DNA from: Candidatus Gastranaerophilales bacterium
GTDB lineage: Bacteria > Cyanobacteriota > Vampirovibrionia > Gastranaerophilales > Gastranaerophilaceae
Length of the DNA stretch: 64,000 bases
Assembly: GCA_944323255.1 (NCBI GenBank)
Contig: CALURU010000003.1
Coordinates: 78,234-142,233, forward strand
Direction: 5' to 3'
Under the pieces are notes generated by a model. The model had not been told where the DNA came from. It was given only the letters and a program-made list of their open reading frames with translations, and did no database searches. Of this stretch, positions 19,001 through 26,280 are shown piece after piece; position 1 is the first letter of the stretch; the number at the start of each line of letters is the position of its first letter. The position numbers and the translations under genes are program-made.

Positions 19001-20528
19001 CACGTTTGGAGAGCGAGATTAATGTAAAATTTTCCAATCTTTCTCTCTTGTTTTCGAGAATGTTTGAGAAAATTATTTCTGTATTGGAAGTGACTGAGTG
19101 ACTAAGTGACTGAGTGAGTGAGGAATTTAACATATTATATTCACAACCCCTCACCGGAATCGGAGATTCCGACTCTCCCACAAGGGGAGAGTTATGCGCT
19201 ATACTTTTTTGCTTAACATCACAATCAATATTTATATTTTTACAACAGGCGAGCGCATCCCCCCGCCCCTTGTGGGAGGGGGTTAGGGGGAGGGGATGAG
19301 TTTCTACTTTGTTTAAAATCTCTTCAATTACACCTTCAATATTATTGAATATTTCGTTATTAAAAATTCTTAAAACTTGATATCCATTATCAATAATAAA
19401 TTTATCTCTAATTTCATCATGTTGTTTTTGTTCTTTACTAATATGTCCGCCACCATCAAGTTCAATTACTAATTTTTTTTCATAACAAACAAAGTCCAGT
19501 ATATAGTTTCCAAAGGCTTCCTGACGTCTAAACTTTAGCCCGTTTAATTGTTTATTTCTTAGATAATACCAGAGGGTTGCCTCGGCAGGAGTTGATTTCT
19601 TTCTTAATTCTTTAGAATACTCTAGGGCTTCTTTTGTATAAAAATGTTTGGCTTTGATAAGTTCATCTTTATCACCCCTCACCGGAATCGAAAATTCCGC
19701 CTTGTCTCTCAATACAATGCTATCTTGTGGAGGCAAACATTCAACAACCTCTTCATTAAATAAGTGTACTAACTTACACTCAATCGAAGTGTCTGCGCTC
19801 AAATACCCGCATCTGCTTGAGCCCAGTGCGTCAAAACAAATTACCCAATCTTTTAATTGCGGTTTCAAAAATGATATAAAATCAAAACAAACAGGAGTCA
19901 TTTCATCGGCGTCATCCACTAAAAGATATTTTATGTTTTTAAAATAATCCGTATTTTTATAAACATGATTGAAAATTAATGTCTGCCTTAAATAGTCTAA
20001 ACTTCTTGTTTTTAAGGTTGAAGACAAAAGTTTTTTTATAATCAGTTCCGCATCATCCGCAAACGATTCTTTCAAAATCTTTGATCTTTTTTCAACTTCT
20101 TCATTAGTTAAATGATTTTGAACAATAAGAGAATATCTTCTGAAAATTTGATGCAAAAGAGAATGTTTTGAATTATAGCCCTTAACATCTACCTGTTTCA
20201 AAATATCTTTTAATAAAAACTGCGATACCTCTAAACCTACTAAGTTTGGAAGTATAAAGGCTTTTTTAGAGGGAATGGAATTTTCTATAAAACACCAATT
20301 TTCTACAAGTGTATTATATACAATTGAAAAGAATGAATGAATATTTAAATTTTCAATCGCATTAATTTGAATGTTTTTTAAGATTTTATCACTAAATTGT
20401 TTTTTTAAAGTTGAATTTTGGACAAGAACCAGTATTTCTGATGGCTTCACGCCATCAGATATCAGCTCCGAATATTTTTCAACTAATACTTTAGTTCGAA
20501 AATCGACTTTAATAAAATTTAATAACAT
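16065..20528 (-). CDS. Giant UvrD/AddA-like helicase with in-frame DUF559 endonuclease insertion
   Basis: 1487 residues. Residues 1-275 resemble a superfamily 1 helicase half without a P-loop; they keep a motif II-like LLVDDADEMT. About 486-860 is a linking region. About 866-1487 is an active-looking UvrD-type motor: Walker A AVPGAGKTT (~870), DEAQD (~1050), MTLHKSKGDEFEYVFLPE (motif V) and LLYVAITRAQKKLYI (motif VI). Residues about 277-483 do not belong to the helicase. They read through palindromic elements, a DUF559/Vsr-like nuclease domain (TPAEATLWYYLRNKQLNGLK ... LDFVCYEKKLVIELDGGGH) and an octamer array. A second short insertion (STPSPTLPEGEG) lies at about 827-840. Both are in frame. 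Likely role: DNA repair or recombination. The domain calls are firm; the cellular role is inferred. Confidence 0.85.
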   Translation of the reverse strand: MLLNFIKVDFRTKVLVEKYSELISDGVKPSEILVLVQNSTLKKQFSDKILKNIQINAIENLNIHSFFSIVYNTLVENWCFIENSIPSKKAFILPNLVGLEVSQFLLKDILKQVDVKGYNSKHSLLHQIFRRYSLIVQNHLTNEEVEKRSKILKESFADDAELIIKKLLSSTLKTRSLDYLRQTLIFNHVYKNTDYFKNIKYLLVDDADEMTPVCFDFISFLKPQLKDWVICFDALGSSRCGYLSADTSIECKLVHLFNEEVVECLPPQDSIVLRDKAEFSIPVRGDKDELIKAKHFYTKEALEYSKELRKKSTPAEATLWYYLRNKQLNGLKFRRQEAFGNYILDFVCYEKKLVIELDGGGHISKEQKQHDEIRDKFIIDNGYQVLRIFNNEIFNNIEGVIEEILNKVETHPLPLTPSHKGRGDALACCKNINIDCDVKQKSIAHNSPLVGESESPIPVRGCEYNMLNSSLTQSLSHSVTSNTEIIFSNILENKRERLENFTLISLSKRAEILDFTIEKIKNLFKKNVKAKDITIITPLQDNMLKFTLEENLKHICNPLFLSGSEKLIDNPLVKASLNILKLMLGIDITEMELRVILSDYLGIPLKYCDSILAGYKNSGTLPKITLEFYDEKYQKFLKVFEEIKEKDEKLSLKVYELFYKLVEHADGSKINKFNFFIKQLRDFESVLGEKTVIERAEEIIVQIENSIIAENPSTILEFGDDDLVVATPQKIIDNKISSKYQFWLDVSHSDWVKTDTGPLYNAWVFQADWTKDEYTVEDDIFLAKQKTARILRKLLLLASDHIWACSSLFDPAGVENLGGIEEYLAGSTPSPTLPEGEGAIAFKIIPRADQKPVLDYKSGSMAISAVPGAGKTTILLALIIKLINQGVTPSNIFVLTYMDSAARNFRERIKNMCPNSTQLPNISTIHGLALKIIKENANYERLNLDSDFDICDDTQRMRIIKSIAGKFTKTESDEFDRAISVIKLQEGNIDTPSTDKKIEKFKNFYREYQAKLREENLIDYDDILIMSVKLLENNPDILEYYQNICEYIIEDEAQDSSGVQQRLIALLSGKYKNLVRCGDINQAITTTFSNADVEGFRQFIKTADKTVEMNHSQRCTQEVMTLANNLVNYGNEILPKAFFTSYMQGVEGKNPVSENAIFSRVFENAFAERNFILKEIKNILTRNKDATIGILLRNNYQVASWAGFINDAGLKSITRSESLGQKGVFNTIFAILKFIQNPFDNEVVVSTYETLSDLGFYKQRLQLEIRASERPFIQKDGDDIESNDLAQFLWDMQYWLNSSTLPLEELVIRIGLFYYTSDIEKSNVYLIATLVKRLSSNAKFNLVLQRLEEISKKPTLSGFKFFSEEEDKDAMKGKVQIMTLHKSKGDEFEYVFLPEMAEKNLSIDVKKAKTKSSTIFMEEVRGFNPHYKKKSELELREFNSEESLRLLYVAITRAQKKLYITTSAKAKGWGNKETEQEPSVIFEHVLS
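18012..18049. repeat. GC-rich palindromic element inserted in frame in the helicase gene
   Basis: CTCCCTCTCCTTCGGGGAGG followed by a G-rich tail, 18014-18047. The arms CCCTCTCC and GGGGAGGG pair around TTC. In protein it reads TPSPTLPEGEG, a typical translated form of this repeat family, sitting between helicase residues that are otherwise continuous. Confidence 0.75.
19090..19124. repeat. Octamer array inside the helicase coding sequence
   Basis: Tandem TGACTGAG/TGACTAAG units, the same units seen in the nuo spacers, here translated on the - strand as SLTQSLSHSVT. It marks the C-terminal edge of the DUF559 insertion. Confidence 0.7.
19125..19705 (-). mobile_element. DUF559 endonuclease unit with flanking palindromic elements, in frame in helicase
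   Basis: Order on the coding strand: a hairpin element (19675-19699), a DUF559 domain (about 19672 to 19301), an element at 19255-19300 read as HPLPLTPSHKGRGD, a short spacer, and another element at 19147-19191. The 25-base segments 19147-19171 and 19675-19699 are direct repeats with two differences (CCCCTCACCGGAATCG, then three variable bases, then ATTCCG), each able to form a hairpin. The nuclease keeps D...ELDG..H catalytic residues. Stand-alone DUF559 genes in many bacteria are flanked by the same proline/glycine-rich repeat peptides, which supports an element carried as a unit. Mobility itself is inferred. Confidence 0.65.
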
Positions 20529-20570
20529 ACTCCTTATGGACTATTTTAACACAAATACGGTTCAAACCTC

Positions 20571-20599
20571 TTGCAAAATATGAAAATTTTTAATACAAT
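20571..20599 (+). promoter_or_regulatory. Promoter of the DUF2582 gene
   Basis: TTGCAA, a 17-base spacer, then TACAAT; the message would have a leader of about 45 bases with an AAGGAG site. Confidence 0.6.
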
Positions 20600-20649
20600 G
20601 ATTGGGTAAGTTTTTTACAGTGACACTATTTAAGAAGGAGATTAAAAAA

Positions 20650-20877
20650 ATGGCAAGAGTTAAAGAAGAAAAAAAAGGTATTCAGGAACAAATCATTGAA
20701 TCAGCTGGTCAAATCTACAACTACCTTTCTAACAAGGGTGAAGTTTCTATCAGCAAAATGAAAAAAGACCTTTCTTTAAACGAAAACTTTGCTGAAATGG
20801 GCTTAGGCTGGTTATCAAGAGAAGACAAACTTGAATACACTCAAAAAGCTAAATCAGTAACTGTAAAATTAAGATAG
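20650..20877 (+). CDS. DUF2582 winged-helix protein
   Basis: 75 residues from the ATG at 20650, placed nine bases after AAGGAG; an in-frame ATG at 20602 has no ribosome site. The fold is a small winged helix: IQEQIIESAGQIYNYLSNKG (helix 1), VSISKMKKDLSLN (helix 2-3) and GLGWLSREDKLEY (recognition helix and wing). These proteins are short and of unknown cellular role, though DNA binding is plausible. The gene has its own promoter and a rho-independent terminator, so it is a single-gene unit, probably well expressed. Confidence 0.8.
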   Translation: MARVKEEKKGIQEQIIESAGQIYNYLSNKGEVSISKMKKDLSLNENFAEMGLGWLSREDKLEYTQKAKSVTVKLR

Positions 20878-20898
20878 TAACTGAAAACAAGTTTAAAT

Positions 20899-20930
20899 AA
20901 AAACCTCTCTAAATTTTAGAGAGGTTTTTA
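20899..20930 (+). terminator. Rho-independent terminator after the DUF2582 gene
   Basis: AAAAACCTCTCTAAA pairs with TTTAGAGAGGTTTTT, followed by TATTATTTATTT. Confidence 0.85.
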
Positions 20931-20979
20931 TTATTTATTTATGGATAACAAAAATATTTTTTACTGTTTTTAATTCAAT

Positions 20980-21762
20980 ATGATACCTTCAATAATAAGC
21001 GCAATAAATTTTAAAGCATTAAAATGGAATGAAAAAGTAAACCATCCAAACGGCGTTGAATACAGGTTGTGGGAAGATGGCGAAGATTATTTCTGTAAGT
21101 ATACAATCACTAAACCCAAAGGTATGATTTCTGATTTAGAGCAATGTAAAAAAGATTTGGGCTGGGCTTCCCGCATAAATACAGCTTTAAAATTTATAAA
21201 AGGAAGCAAAAAATTTCTTGATGAAAAGATTTATGGAATTATAGGAACCGGCGGATTAACTACGGTTTTTGATATCGGAGATAATCGGGTTTTAAAGATA
21301 TCAGAAGAAAATCCGTTTGAGTACAGAAAGTATAATCCGAAATTTGATATTCCGCTTGTTGGTGAAGTCGAGCATTTTGACGGGATTTACGGATATATTC
21401 AGAAAAAAGCAGACACGGAAAATGTCGGTTTAAAAAATGTGCTTTCCGTAAAAAGAAAAATGAAACGGGCAGGTTATACATCTTCGCAGGACTTTGGTAT
21501 GCACAGAGTTGATCAGGTTGGAGTTTACAAGGGAAAAAGTTTGCTCTTAGACAGCAGATGCGCAGTCAGAAGAAATAATTTTATAACACGTTTTACTCGT
21601 TGGTTTGAAGATAATTTTAACTTTAAACGTGTTTACTATGCATACAGGATTGAAGATATCATGGACAGACCGCCGACACACATAGAAGAGAAGCCGCTTC
21701 CGAATTATACGCTAAAGGAAGCTTTTGGGCGTATCAAAAAAGTCATTAAAAGCTGGAAGTAA
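20980..21762 (+). CDS. Degenerate protein-kinase-like protein, lineage type
   Basis: 260 residues. After an N-terminal leader (MIPSIISAINFKALKW) the chain shows a kinase-like N-lobe. YGIIGTGGLTTVFDIGDNRV resembles a glycine-rich loop followed by LKIS (lysine of strand 3). YGYIQKKAD stands where the hinge would be. FGMHRVDQVGVYKGKSLLLD resembles a catalytic loop/DFG region of atypical kinases, with an aspartate in LLLDSR, but no canonical HRD or DFG is present. Activity is therefore uncertain. Alternatives are an aminoglycoside-phosphotransferase-like or pseudo-kinase scaffold. It is a single gene; no signal peptide is seen. Confidence 0.45.
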   Translation: MIPSIISAINFKALKWNEKVNHPNGVEYRLWEDGEDYFCKYTITKPKGMISDLEQCKKDLGWASRINTALKFIKGSKKFLDEKIYGIIGTGGLTTVFDIGDNRVLKISEENPFEYRKYNPKFDIPLVGEVEHFDGIYGYIQKKADTENVGLKNVLSVKRKMKRAGYTSSQDFGMHRVDQVGVYKGKSLLLDSRCAVRRNNFITRFTRWFEDNFNFKRVYYAYRIEDIMDRPPTHIEEKPLPNYTLKEAFGRIKKVIKSWK

Positions 21763-21764
21763 AT

Positions 21765-22106
21765 TTATTTATTTTCTCCCTTTTCTACTGTAGGCGAAAG
21801 CCCTTTTATGGCAAAAGGTTTGGCAAAATAAACGGCACTTACAATTCCAAGAAGTGCACCAAGAACATTCAGCGAGGTTTTTACTCCCTTCCAGTTATTT
21901 GGAAGAAAGTTTGAAACCGACAAAAGTCCGCTTCCTGCCATCAAATAAATATATGCTTTAAAAATTCCCCTCGGGACTGCGACACAATCCTGAACATCAC
22001 GGGGGTTTTTGACATTGTCTGCGATTATGTCAATAAATTCCCTTTTGGGTTTGTTTGGCTGCGTATTATAAAAAGATTGGTTTGTCTGGATTTTAGAAAT
22101 ATTCAT
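21765..22106 (-). CDS. Small membrane protein with lineage-type leader, unknown
   Basis: 113 residues. It starts MNISKIQTNQSFYNTQ, then a charged stretch and two hydrophobic helices (about 48-66 and 78-97), ending in a charged tail with a KGLSPTVEKGENK. It is convergent with the kinase-like gene, with two bases between the stops. The CheD-like gene lies just upstream on the same strand, 38 bases away, so the two are probably co-transcribed. I do not recognise the family. Confidence 0.55.
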   Translation of the reverse strand: MNISKIQTNQSFYNTQPNKPKREFIDIIADNVKNPRDVQDCVAVPRGIFKAYIYLMAGSGLLSVSNFLPNNWKGVKTSLNVLGALLGIVSAVYFAKPFAIKGLSPTVEKGENK

Positions 22107-22144
22107 AACACTTATATTAAACCCTAAAAATATTTTTTTTGCGT

Positions 22145-23269
22145 TTATTTATGCAAAATCTCATTTTTCTTTTTCTCAAAAATTTCCATAAGGCGGTTCA
22201 TGGTAACCAAATCAAACTTAATTTTATGATAAAAACTTTTGAGTTGATTTATAAATTTTATTTTTTTCAAATCATTTATGAGAAGTTTTTCTTTTTGTAT
22301 TAAAAAAGATTCTTCAAAACATTTCTGCGGATAAAGAGTTTTTGCTTTTTCGAGGTTTTCAGCGTTTGTAATACTCTCAATCATTTCAAGAATTTCTTTT
22401 TTTTTGTTAATTGCTTTAAATAAAATATCTAAGATTTCATCCGGATAGCCGGCTTCTAAAAAACAGCTTTTTATTTTATCAAGTGCTTTTATGGTTTTGC
22501 ATGCTAAAAAAATATTTTCGAAAGTATTATATCCCTGTAAATCAACTATATTAAATGTTGCCTGTCCGTGATCTTCCACCTCAAGAGTTCCGGATTTAAT
22601 TTGTTTCAAGACATTTGTGTTTGGAATTTCAAAAACAGAACCGTTCAAACCTACAATTTCAGGATACTTAGAAGTTTCGTGATAAACATTTATAACAGCT
22701 TCTGGATTTGCCTGCTTGAGTGTTTTTAGCATGTTTTTTAAGTTATTTTTATGAGACTTGTAAAATAAACCATCACCGGGAATAATTGCCCCTATATCAA
22801 AGCCTTCCGGCATAAGAAATTTGACCATGTAATCAAGTACTTCTTCCGGACAATTCGGAAGGGCGTGATAAAGTGCGTGTGTACATTTGTCTCGATTATA
22901 AAGATACATGACAGAACAATCGTGTACATAAGAGGTTGAGATAGGAACCTTAGCTTTTGCTTTCAGAAATGAATTTCCAAAACCGTCTTTGTTTGTAGAA
23001 TAACCGAATTGTTTAATATATTTGTTTTTCTCAATAAAATTCCAGAAATTTCTGAGCGGAATAGAGCCTTTGCATTTTGTCCCGGACATAAATTGAGGTT
23101 GGATATGCTGAATCTTTTTTAATGATTTTTTAGGTGTATAATATCCGACCGGATTATTTATAAAAAGGTCGTGAAGAGATTGTTTTTTGTATTTAATTCC
23201 GTAGAAATTCGGACTTTTAAATGTATAATTCTGTTGAGGAGATATTCCGCTATTAAAAAAAATACTCAT
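22145..23269 (-). CDS. CheD/CNF1-like candidate cysteine deamidase, long form
   Basis: 374 residues. The N-terminus (MSIFFNSGISPQQ, then YTFKSPNF) is a lineage-type leader. The core contains STSYVHDCSVMYLYN with a cysteine, and a histidine 17 residues later in HALYHAL. This is the same order and spacing as the catalytic Cys and His of CheD. Next comes a strand-helix unit (FDIGAIIPGDG ... NNLKNMLKTLKQANPEAVI), parallel to that in the protein at 35847-36581. The C-terminal 130 residues are helical and charged (coiled-coil-like). No chemotaxis genes are nearby. The fold assignment is inference from residue order; alternatives are another cysteine-hydrolase fold or a non-catalytic relative. Confidence 0.45.
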   Translation of the reverse strand: MSIFFNSGISPQQNYTFKSPNFYGIKYKKQSLHDLFINNPVGYYTPKKSLKKIQHIQPQFMSGTKCKGSIPLRNFWNFIEKNKYIKQFGYSTNKDGFGNSFLKAKAKVPISTSYVHDCSVMYLYNRDKCTHALYHALPNCPEEVLDYMVKFLMPEGFDIGAIIPGDGLFYKSHKNNLKNMLKTLKQANPEAVINVYHETSKYPEIVGLNGSVFEIPNTNVLKQIKSGTLEVEDHGQATFNIVDLQGYNTFENIFLACKTIKALDKIKSCFLEAGYPDEILDILFKAINKKKEILEMIESITNAENLEKAKTLYPQKCFEESFLIQKEKLLINDLKKIKFINQLKSFYHKIKFDLVTMNRLMEIFEKKKNEILHK

Positions 23270-23351
23270 ACTACCTGAAAAACATATAAAAAAAAAAATT
23301 TTGCTATAAAAAATGTTTATGTTAGAATGATTTTGTTGAAATAGAATATAC

Positions 23352-23427
23352 GGGTGCGTGGCGCAGTTGGTAGCGCAGTTGACTCTTAATCAATTGGTCG
23401 TGGGTTCGAGTCCCACCACACCCACCA
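23352..23427 (+). tRNA. tRNA-Lys (anticodon CTT), CCA encoded
   Basis: A complete 76-base cloverleaf: acceptor GGGTGCG/CACACCC, D-arm GCGC...GCGC, anticodon stem GTTGA/TCAAT with loop CTCTTAA, T-arm GTGGG-TTCGAGT-CCCAC, and an encoded ACCA. The anticodon stem is identical to that of E. coli tRNA-Lys. The sixth acceptor pair is a C-A mismatch. Confidence 0.95.
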
Positions 23428-23430
23428 ATT

Positions 23431-23458
23431 TAAAAAGAGCCTTAATGGCTCTTTTTAT
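23431..23458 (+). terminator. Terminator of tRNA-Lys
   Basis: AAAAAGAGCC pairs with GGCTCTTTTT around TTAAT, ending in a T run, directly after the tRNA. Confidence 0.85.
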
Positions 23459-23510
23459 AACTTTTTAGATTAGCGTAACATAATTATCTTTAATATTCAC
23501 GTCTCTTGTA

Positions 23511-24449
23511 TTAGTCCAAAATCTCTGCACCTTTTGGTTCGATTTTAAGAGTTCTGATGTCCGTTTTAATACTCTGACCTTCCCAAACTTCTTTAACAAT
23601 AGACTTTATTTTATCTAAATCATATTTGTATGAAATTATAAGCATAGAAGGTCCGGCACCCGAAAGTACACAACCAAGAACACCGTCTTCATGCTTAAAA
23701 GCTTCCATAATTTCTTTCATACCGGGAACAAGTTTTTCTCTGTACGGCTGGTGTAATTTATCCTGAAGTGCAATTTTCATCAGTTTTTCATCTTTTGTAT
23801 CCACCGCATGAATAAGCATGGCAAGATGTTTTGCATTAAAAACTGCATCTTGCATTGGAACCTGTTCGGGAAGAACTGAACGTGCAATGTTTGTCGACAA
23901 TTCAAAATCCGGAATACAAACCGTTATATCCCAATCTTCAGGCCAGTTTAATTTCCTATATACAATAGAGCCGTCGTCTTCTTGCGACGCCATAACAAAT
24001 CCGCCCAAAATTGCCGGAGCAACATTGTCAGGATGACCTTCAACTTCTGTTGCAATAGAAAGAAGTGCTGTTTCATCAGCAGGAGAACCAAGTAATTTGT
24101 TAGCAGCGAGTAAACCCCCGACTACAACTGCTGCAGAGCTTCCAAGTCCTCTTGTTATCGGAATTTGTGCCTGAATATTTATTTTTAATTCAGAAGGTTC
24201 CTGACCAATTGAATTATACAACATTTCAACTGCTTTATACACAATATTGGTCTCGTCCCTTGGAATGTTGCTAAAATTCATTTCATCAATTGCATCATCT
24301 TCTGACATTAAATTTATTTCAATACCTGTTCCCGGAAGTACCGTTTCTTCTATAGTTATAGTGTTATATATAGGAAGTGCTATTCCCAGACTGTCAAATC
24401 CTGGTCCGAGATTTGCCGATGTTGCCGGTACTTTTACGCTTACTTTCAT
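23511..24449 (-). CDS. thrB: Homoserine kinase
   Basis: 312 residues, GHMP kinase family. It phosphorylates L-homoserine on the way to threonine in the cytoplasm. Motif 1 is KVPATSANLGPGFDSLG (5-21). The ATP loop is PITRGLGSSAAVVVGG (~93-108). The C-terminal motif 3 is GCVLSGAGPSMLII. GAGGAG lies 12 bases before the ATG, and a promoter lies at 24482-24511. No other threonine genes are adjacent. Confidence 0.95.
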   Translation of the reverse strand: MKVSVKVPATSANLGPGFDSLGIALPIYNTITIEETVLPGTGIEINLMSEDDAIDEMNFSNIPRDETNIVYKAVEMLYNSIGQEPSELKINIQAQIPITRGLGSSAAVVVGGLLAANKLLGSPADETALLSIATEVEGHPDNVAPAILGGFVMASQEDDGSIVYRKLNWPEDWDITVCIPDFELSTNIARSVLPEQVPMQDAVFNAKHLAMLIHAVDTKDEKLMKIALQDKLHQPYREKLVPGMKEIMEAFKHEDGVLGCVLSGAGPSMLIISYKYDLDKIKSIVKEVWEGQSIKTDIRTLKIEPKGAEILD

Positions 24450-24481
24450 TACTAAAATTTCTCCTCAAAAAGTATATGTAG

Positions 24482-24511
24482 ATTATACAATAAAGAAAAA
24501 TAAAATGACAA
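24482..24511 (-). promoter_or_regulatory. Promoter of thrB
   Basis: On the - strand TTGTCA, an 18-base spacer and TATAAT, about 30 bases before the thrB start and just upstream of its GAGGAG site. Confidence 0.65.
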
Positions 24512-24655
24512 ATTCCAGCTATTATCTCGCTAAAATATGGAATATCTCACTAGATACACATATTACGAGAATTGTAACAAAATATTACAACAAGTCAATT
24601 TTTGTAAGCCAAAATACTTTATATATTTAAGTGTAGTAATTTACAGGAGTGTTGT

Positions 24656-25390
24656 ATGACAAATCCATACGCAATGCAAGCAAATCCATATGAAACCGGC
24701 TATTCGCAGCCAAATTATATGCAGCCAAACTATGTACAGGCAAACTCTTATCAGCCAGCTGTAACTGTAAACCCTTCCGAAACTTCCACCCCATCTACTG
24801 TTGGTATGATGACCCTTGGAGCACTTGGAGGCGGCACGGTCGGCTTTTTCAAAAACAGATATCCAATCGGTAAAGATGGAAGCGTTTCAGATAGTTTTAC
24901 AAGAAATGTATTTGAAAAGAATTTAAAAAATAATCGACCGGAATCTTCTCAAAAATTTTTTAAGCAATTAAAAGAAATTTTAAACAAGATAGATAAAATT
25001 AACTCACCGGAAGATTTCAAGAAGCTTTTGAATGCTAATAAAGAAATTATTGAAGACCAGTGCAAGGGAATTTCTTCAGAAACGTTAATAGATGCCGTAA
25101 ATTCAACCAACTTAAAAGAAAGTAAAAAGTCATTGAAAGAATCTCTGCAGGGAATTATGAATTTTGAGTTGCAAAAAACCAAAAATGCGATTAAACTCGC
25201 TTGGAACAATGATGCGAAAAAATTTGTAAAAACTCCAGAATTTCAAGATAACAAACTTTTTGAAATTATAAAAAATACAAAAACTAATGTTCAGTGGAAA
25301 AAAGCCCTAAAATACGGTGGTATAACTGCCGGTATTATAGGAGCATTGACTCTGGGATATAAATTGCTGACGGGAAAACGAAATAGTTAA
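24656..25390 (+). CDS. Lineage-type protein with Q/N/P/Y-rich N-terminus and C-terminal membrane helix
   Basis: 244 residues. Residues 1-45 are low-complexity with repeated NPY/QPNY/QANSYQP units. A glycine-rich hydrophobic segment (VGMMTLGALGGGTVGFF) follows at about 49-65. The middle is a helical charged domain (about 80-205). A second membrane helix (GGITAGIIGALTLGYKLL) lies at 220-238. GGAG precedes the ATG. The two glycine-rich membrane segments with cytoplasmic-like loops suggest a membrane-attached scaffold. No homologous family is recognised. The short-unit tail may be disordered or surface-exposed. Confidence 0.55.
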   Translation: MTNPYAMQANPYETGYSQPNYMQPNYVQANSYQPAVTVNPSETSTPSTVGMMTLGALGGGTVGFFKNRYPIGKDGSVSDSFTRNVFEKNLKNNRPESSQKFFKQLKEILNKIDKINSPEDFKKLLNANKEIIEDQCKGISSETLIDAVNSTNLKESKKSLKESLQGIMNFELQKTKNAIKLAWNNDAKKFVKTPEFQDNKLFEIIKNTKTNVQWKKALKYGGITAGIIGALTLGYKLLTGKRNS

Positions 25391-25405
25391 ATTTTATAGC
25401 ATTAA

Positions 25406-25435
25406 TTGAATCTAAAAAAATCAGCATGTTATAAT
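25406..25435 (+). promoter_or_regulatory. Promoter giving a leaderless mazG message
   Basis: TTGAAT, an 18-base spacer and TATAAT. Six bases separate the -10 box from the mazG ATG at 25442, so transcription should start at or next to the start codon. Confidence 0.65.
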
Positions 25436-25441
25436 CGTTTT

Positions 25442-26212
25442 ATGAAATATCCGAATTTGGAAAAACTGGTTGATATAATTGCGGTTTTAAGGAGTGAAAA
25501 CGGTTGCAAGTGGGACAGAGAACAAACTCACAAATCTTTGCGCCCGAATATGCTGGAAGAGGCGTACGAAGCCGTTGATGCTATTGACGACGGAGATATT
25601 GCCAATTTAAGAGAAGAGCTTGGTGACGTTCTTTTGCAGGTTGTATTGCATGCACAAATTGCTAAAGATAATGGTGAATTTGATATAGAAGATGTGGCAC
25701 AAGAATTGAGCGCAAAACTTATTCACCGGCATCCGCATGTTTTCGGGAATCAAAAAGTCGAATCTACACAGGATATTTTAGATAACTGGGATAAGCTGAA
25801 AAAAGAGGAAAAAACATACAGAAAATCTGTTCTGGACGGAGTTTCCAAATCTCAGTCAGCATTGATGGCAGCACAGAAGATTAGCAAAAAAGTTGTCAAG
25901 GTCGGGTTTGAATGGGATTCTGTTGAGAGTTTAAAAAATTGCATTAATTCAGAATATAAGGAATTTGAAGAAGCTGTAAGAGCCGGAGACAAAGAAAAAA
26001 TGGAAGATGAGATGGGTGACATTTTCTTTGCAACAGTAAATCTGGCAAGATGGTACAAGATTGATGCTGAACAAGCATTACTAAGAGCTAATAAAAAATT
26101 TACAAAACGTTTCAAAAAAATGGAAGAGATAAAGGAAAAGCCGTTTGAAGAATATACATATGAAGAATTTAATAATTTATGGAAACAGGCTAAACTTTTA
26201 GTCGGGGAATAA
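25442..26212 (+). CDS. mazG: Nucleoside triphosphate pyrophosphohydrolase
   Basis: 257 residues, the long two-domain MazG form. It hydrolyses (d)NTPs, including damaged ones, to the monophosphate plus pyrophosphate. Domain 1 has the metal-binding EExxE...ExxD pattern in MLEEAYEAVDAI and EELGDVLLQVVLHAQ. NGCKWDREQTHKSL is the family start. Domain 2 has EFEEAVRAGDKEKMEDEMGD. The ATG at 25442 fits the family start; an upstream in-frame TTG at 25406 is the -35 box of its promoter. No ribosome site is seen, consistent with a leaderless message. Confidence 0.93.
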   Translation: MKYPNLEKLVDIIAVLRSENGCKWDREQTHKSLRPNMLEEAYEAVDAIDDGDIANLREELGDVLLQVVLHAQIAKDNGEFDIEDVAQELSAKLIHRHPHVFGNQKVESTQDILDNWDKLKKEEKTYRKSVLDGVSKSQSALMAAQKISKKVVKVGFEWDSVESLKNCINSEYKEFEEAVRAGDKEKMEDEMGDIFFATVNLARWYKIDAEQALLRANKKFTKRFKKMEEIKEKPFEEYTYEEFNNLWKQAKLLVGE

Positions 26213-26280
26213 ATTTCAAGTTGACCCGTTTCCCTTAAAACGTAAGGAAAGCAGGCTATTTTATAAGGAGTTTCAAATTT

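Noticed and set aside
16065..20528. Helicase plus DUF559 as a restriction or other defence gene
   Set aside because: The nuclease is bounded by repeat elements on both sides, which points to insertion rather than a designed defence fusion, and no other defence gene is adjacent.
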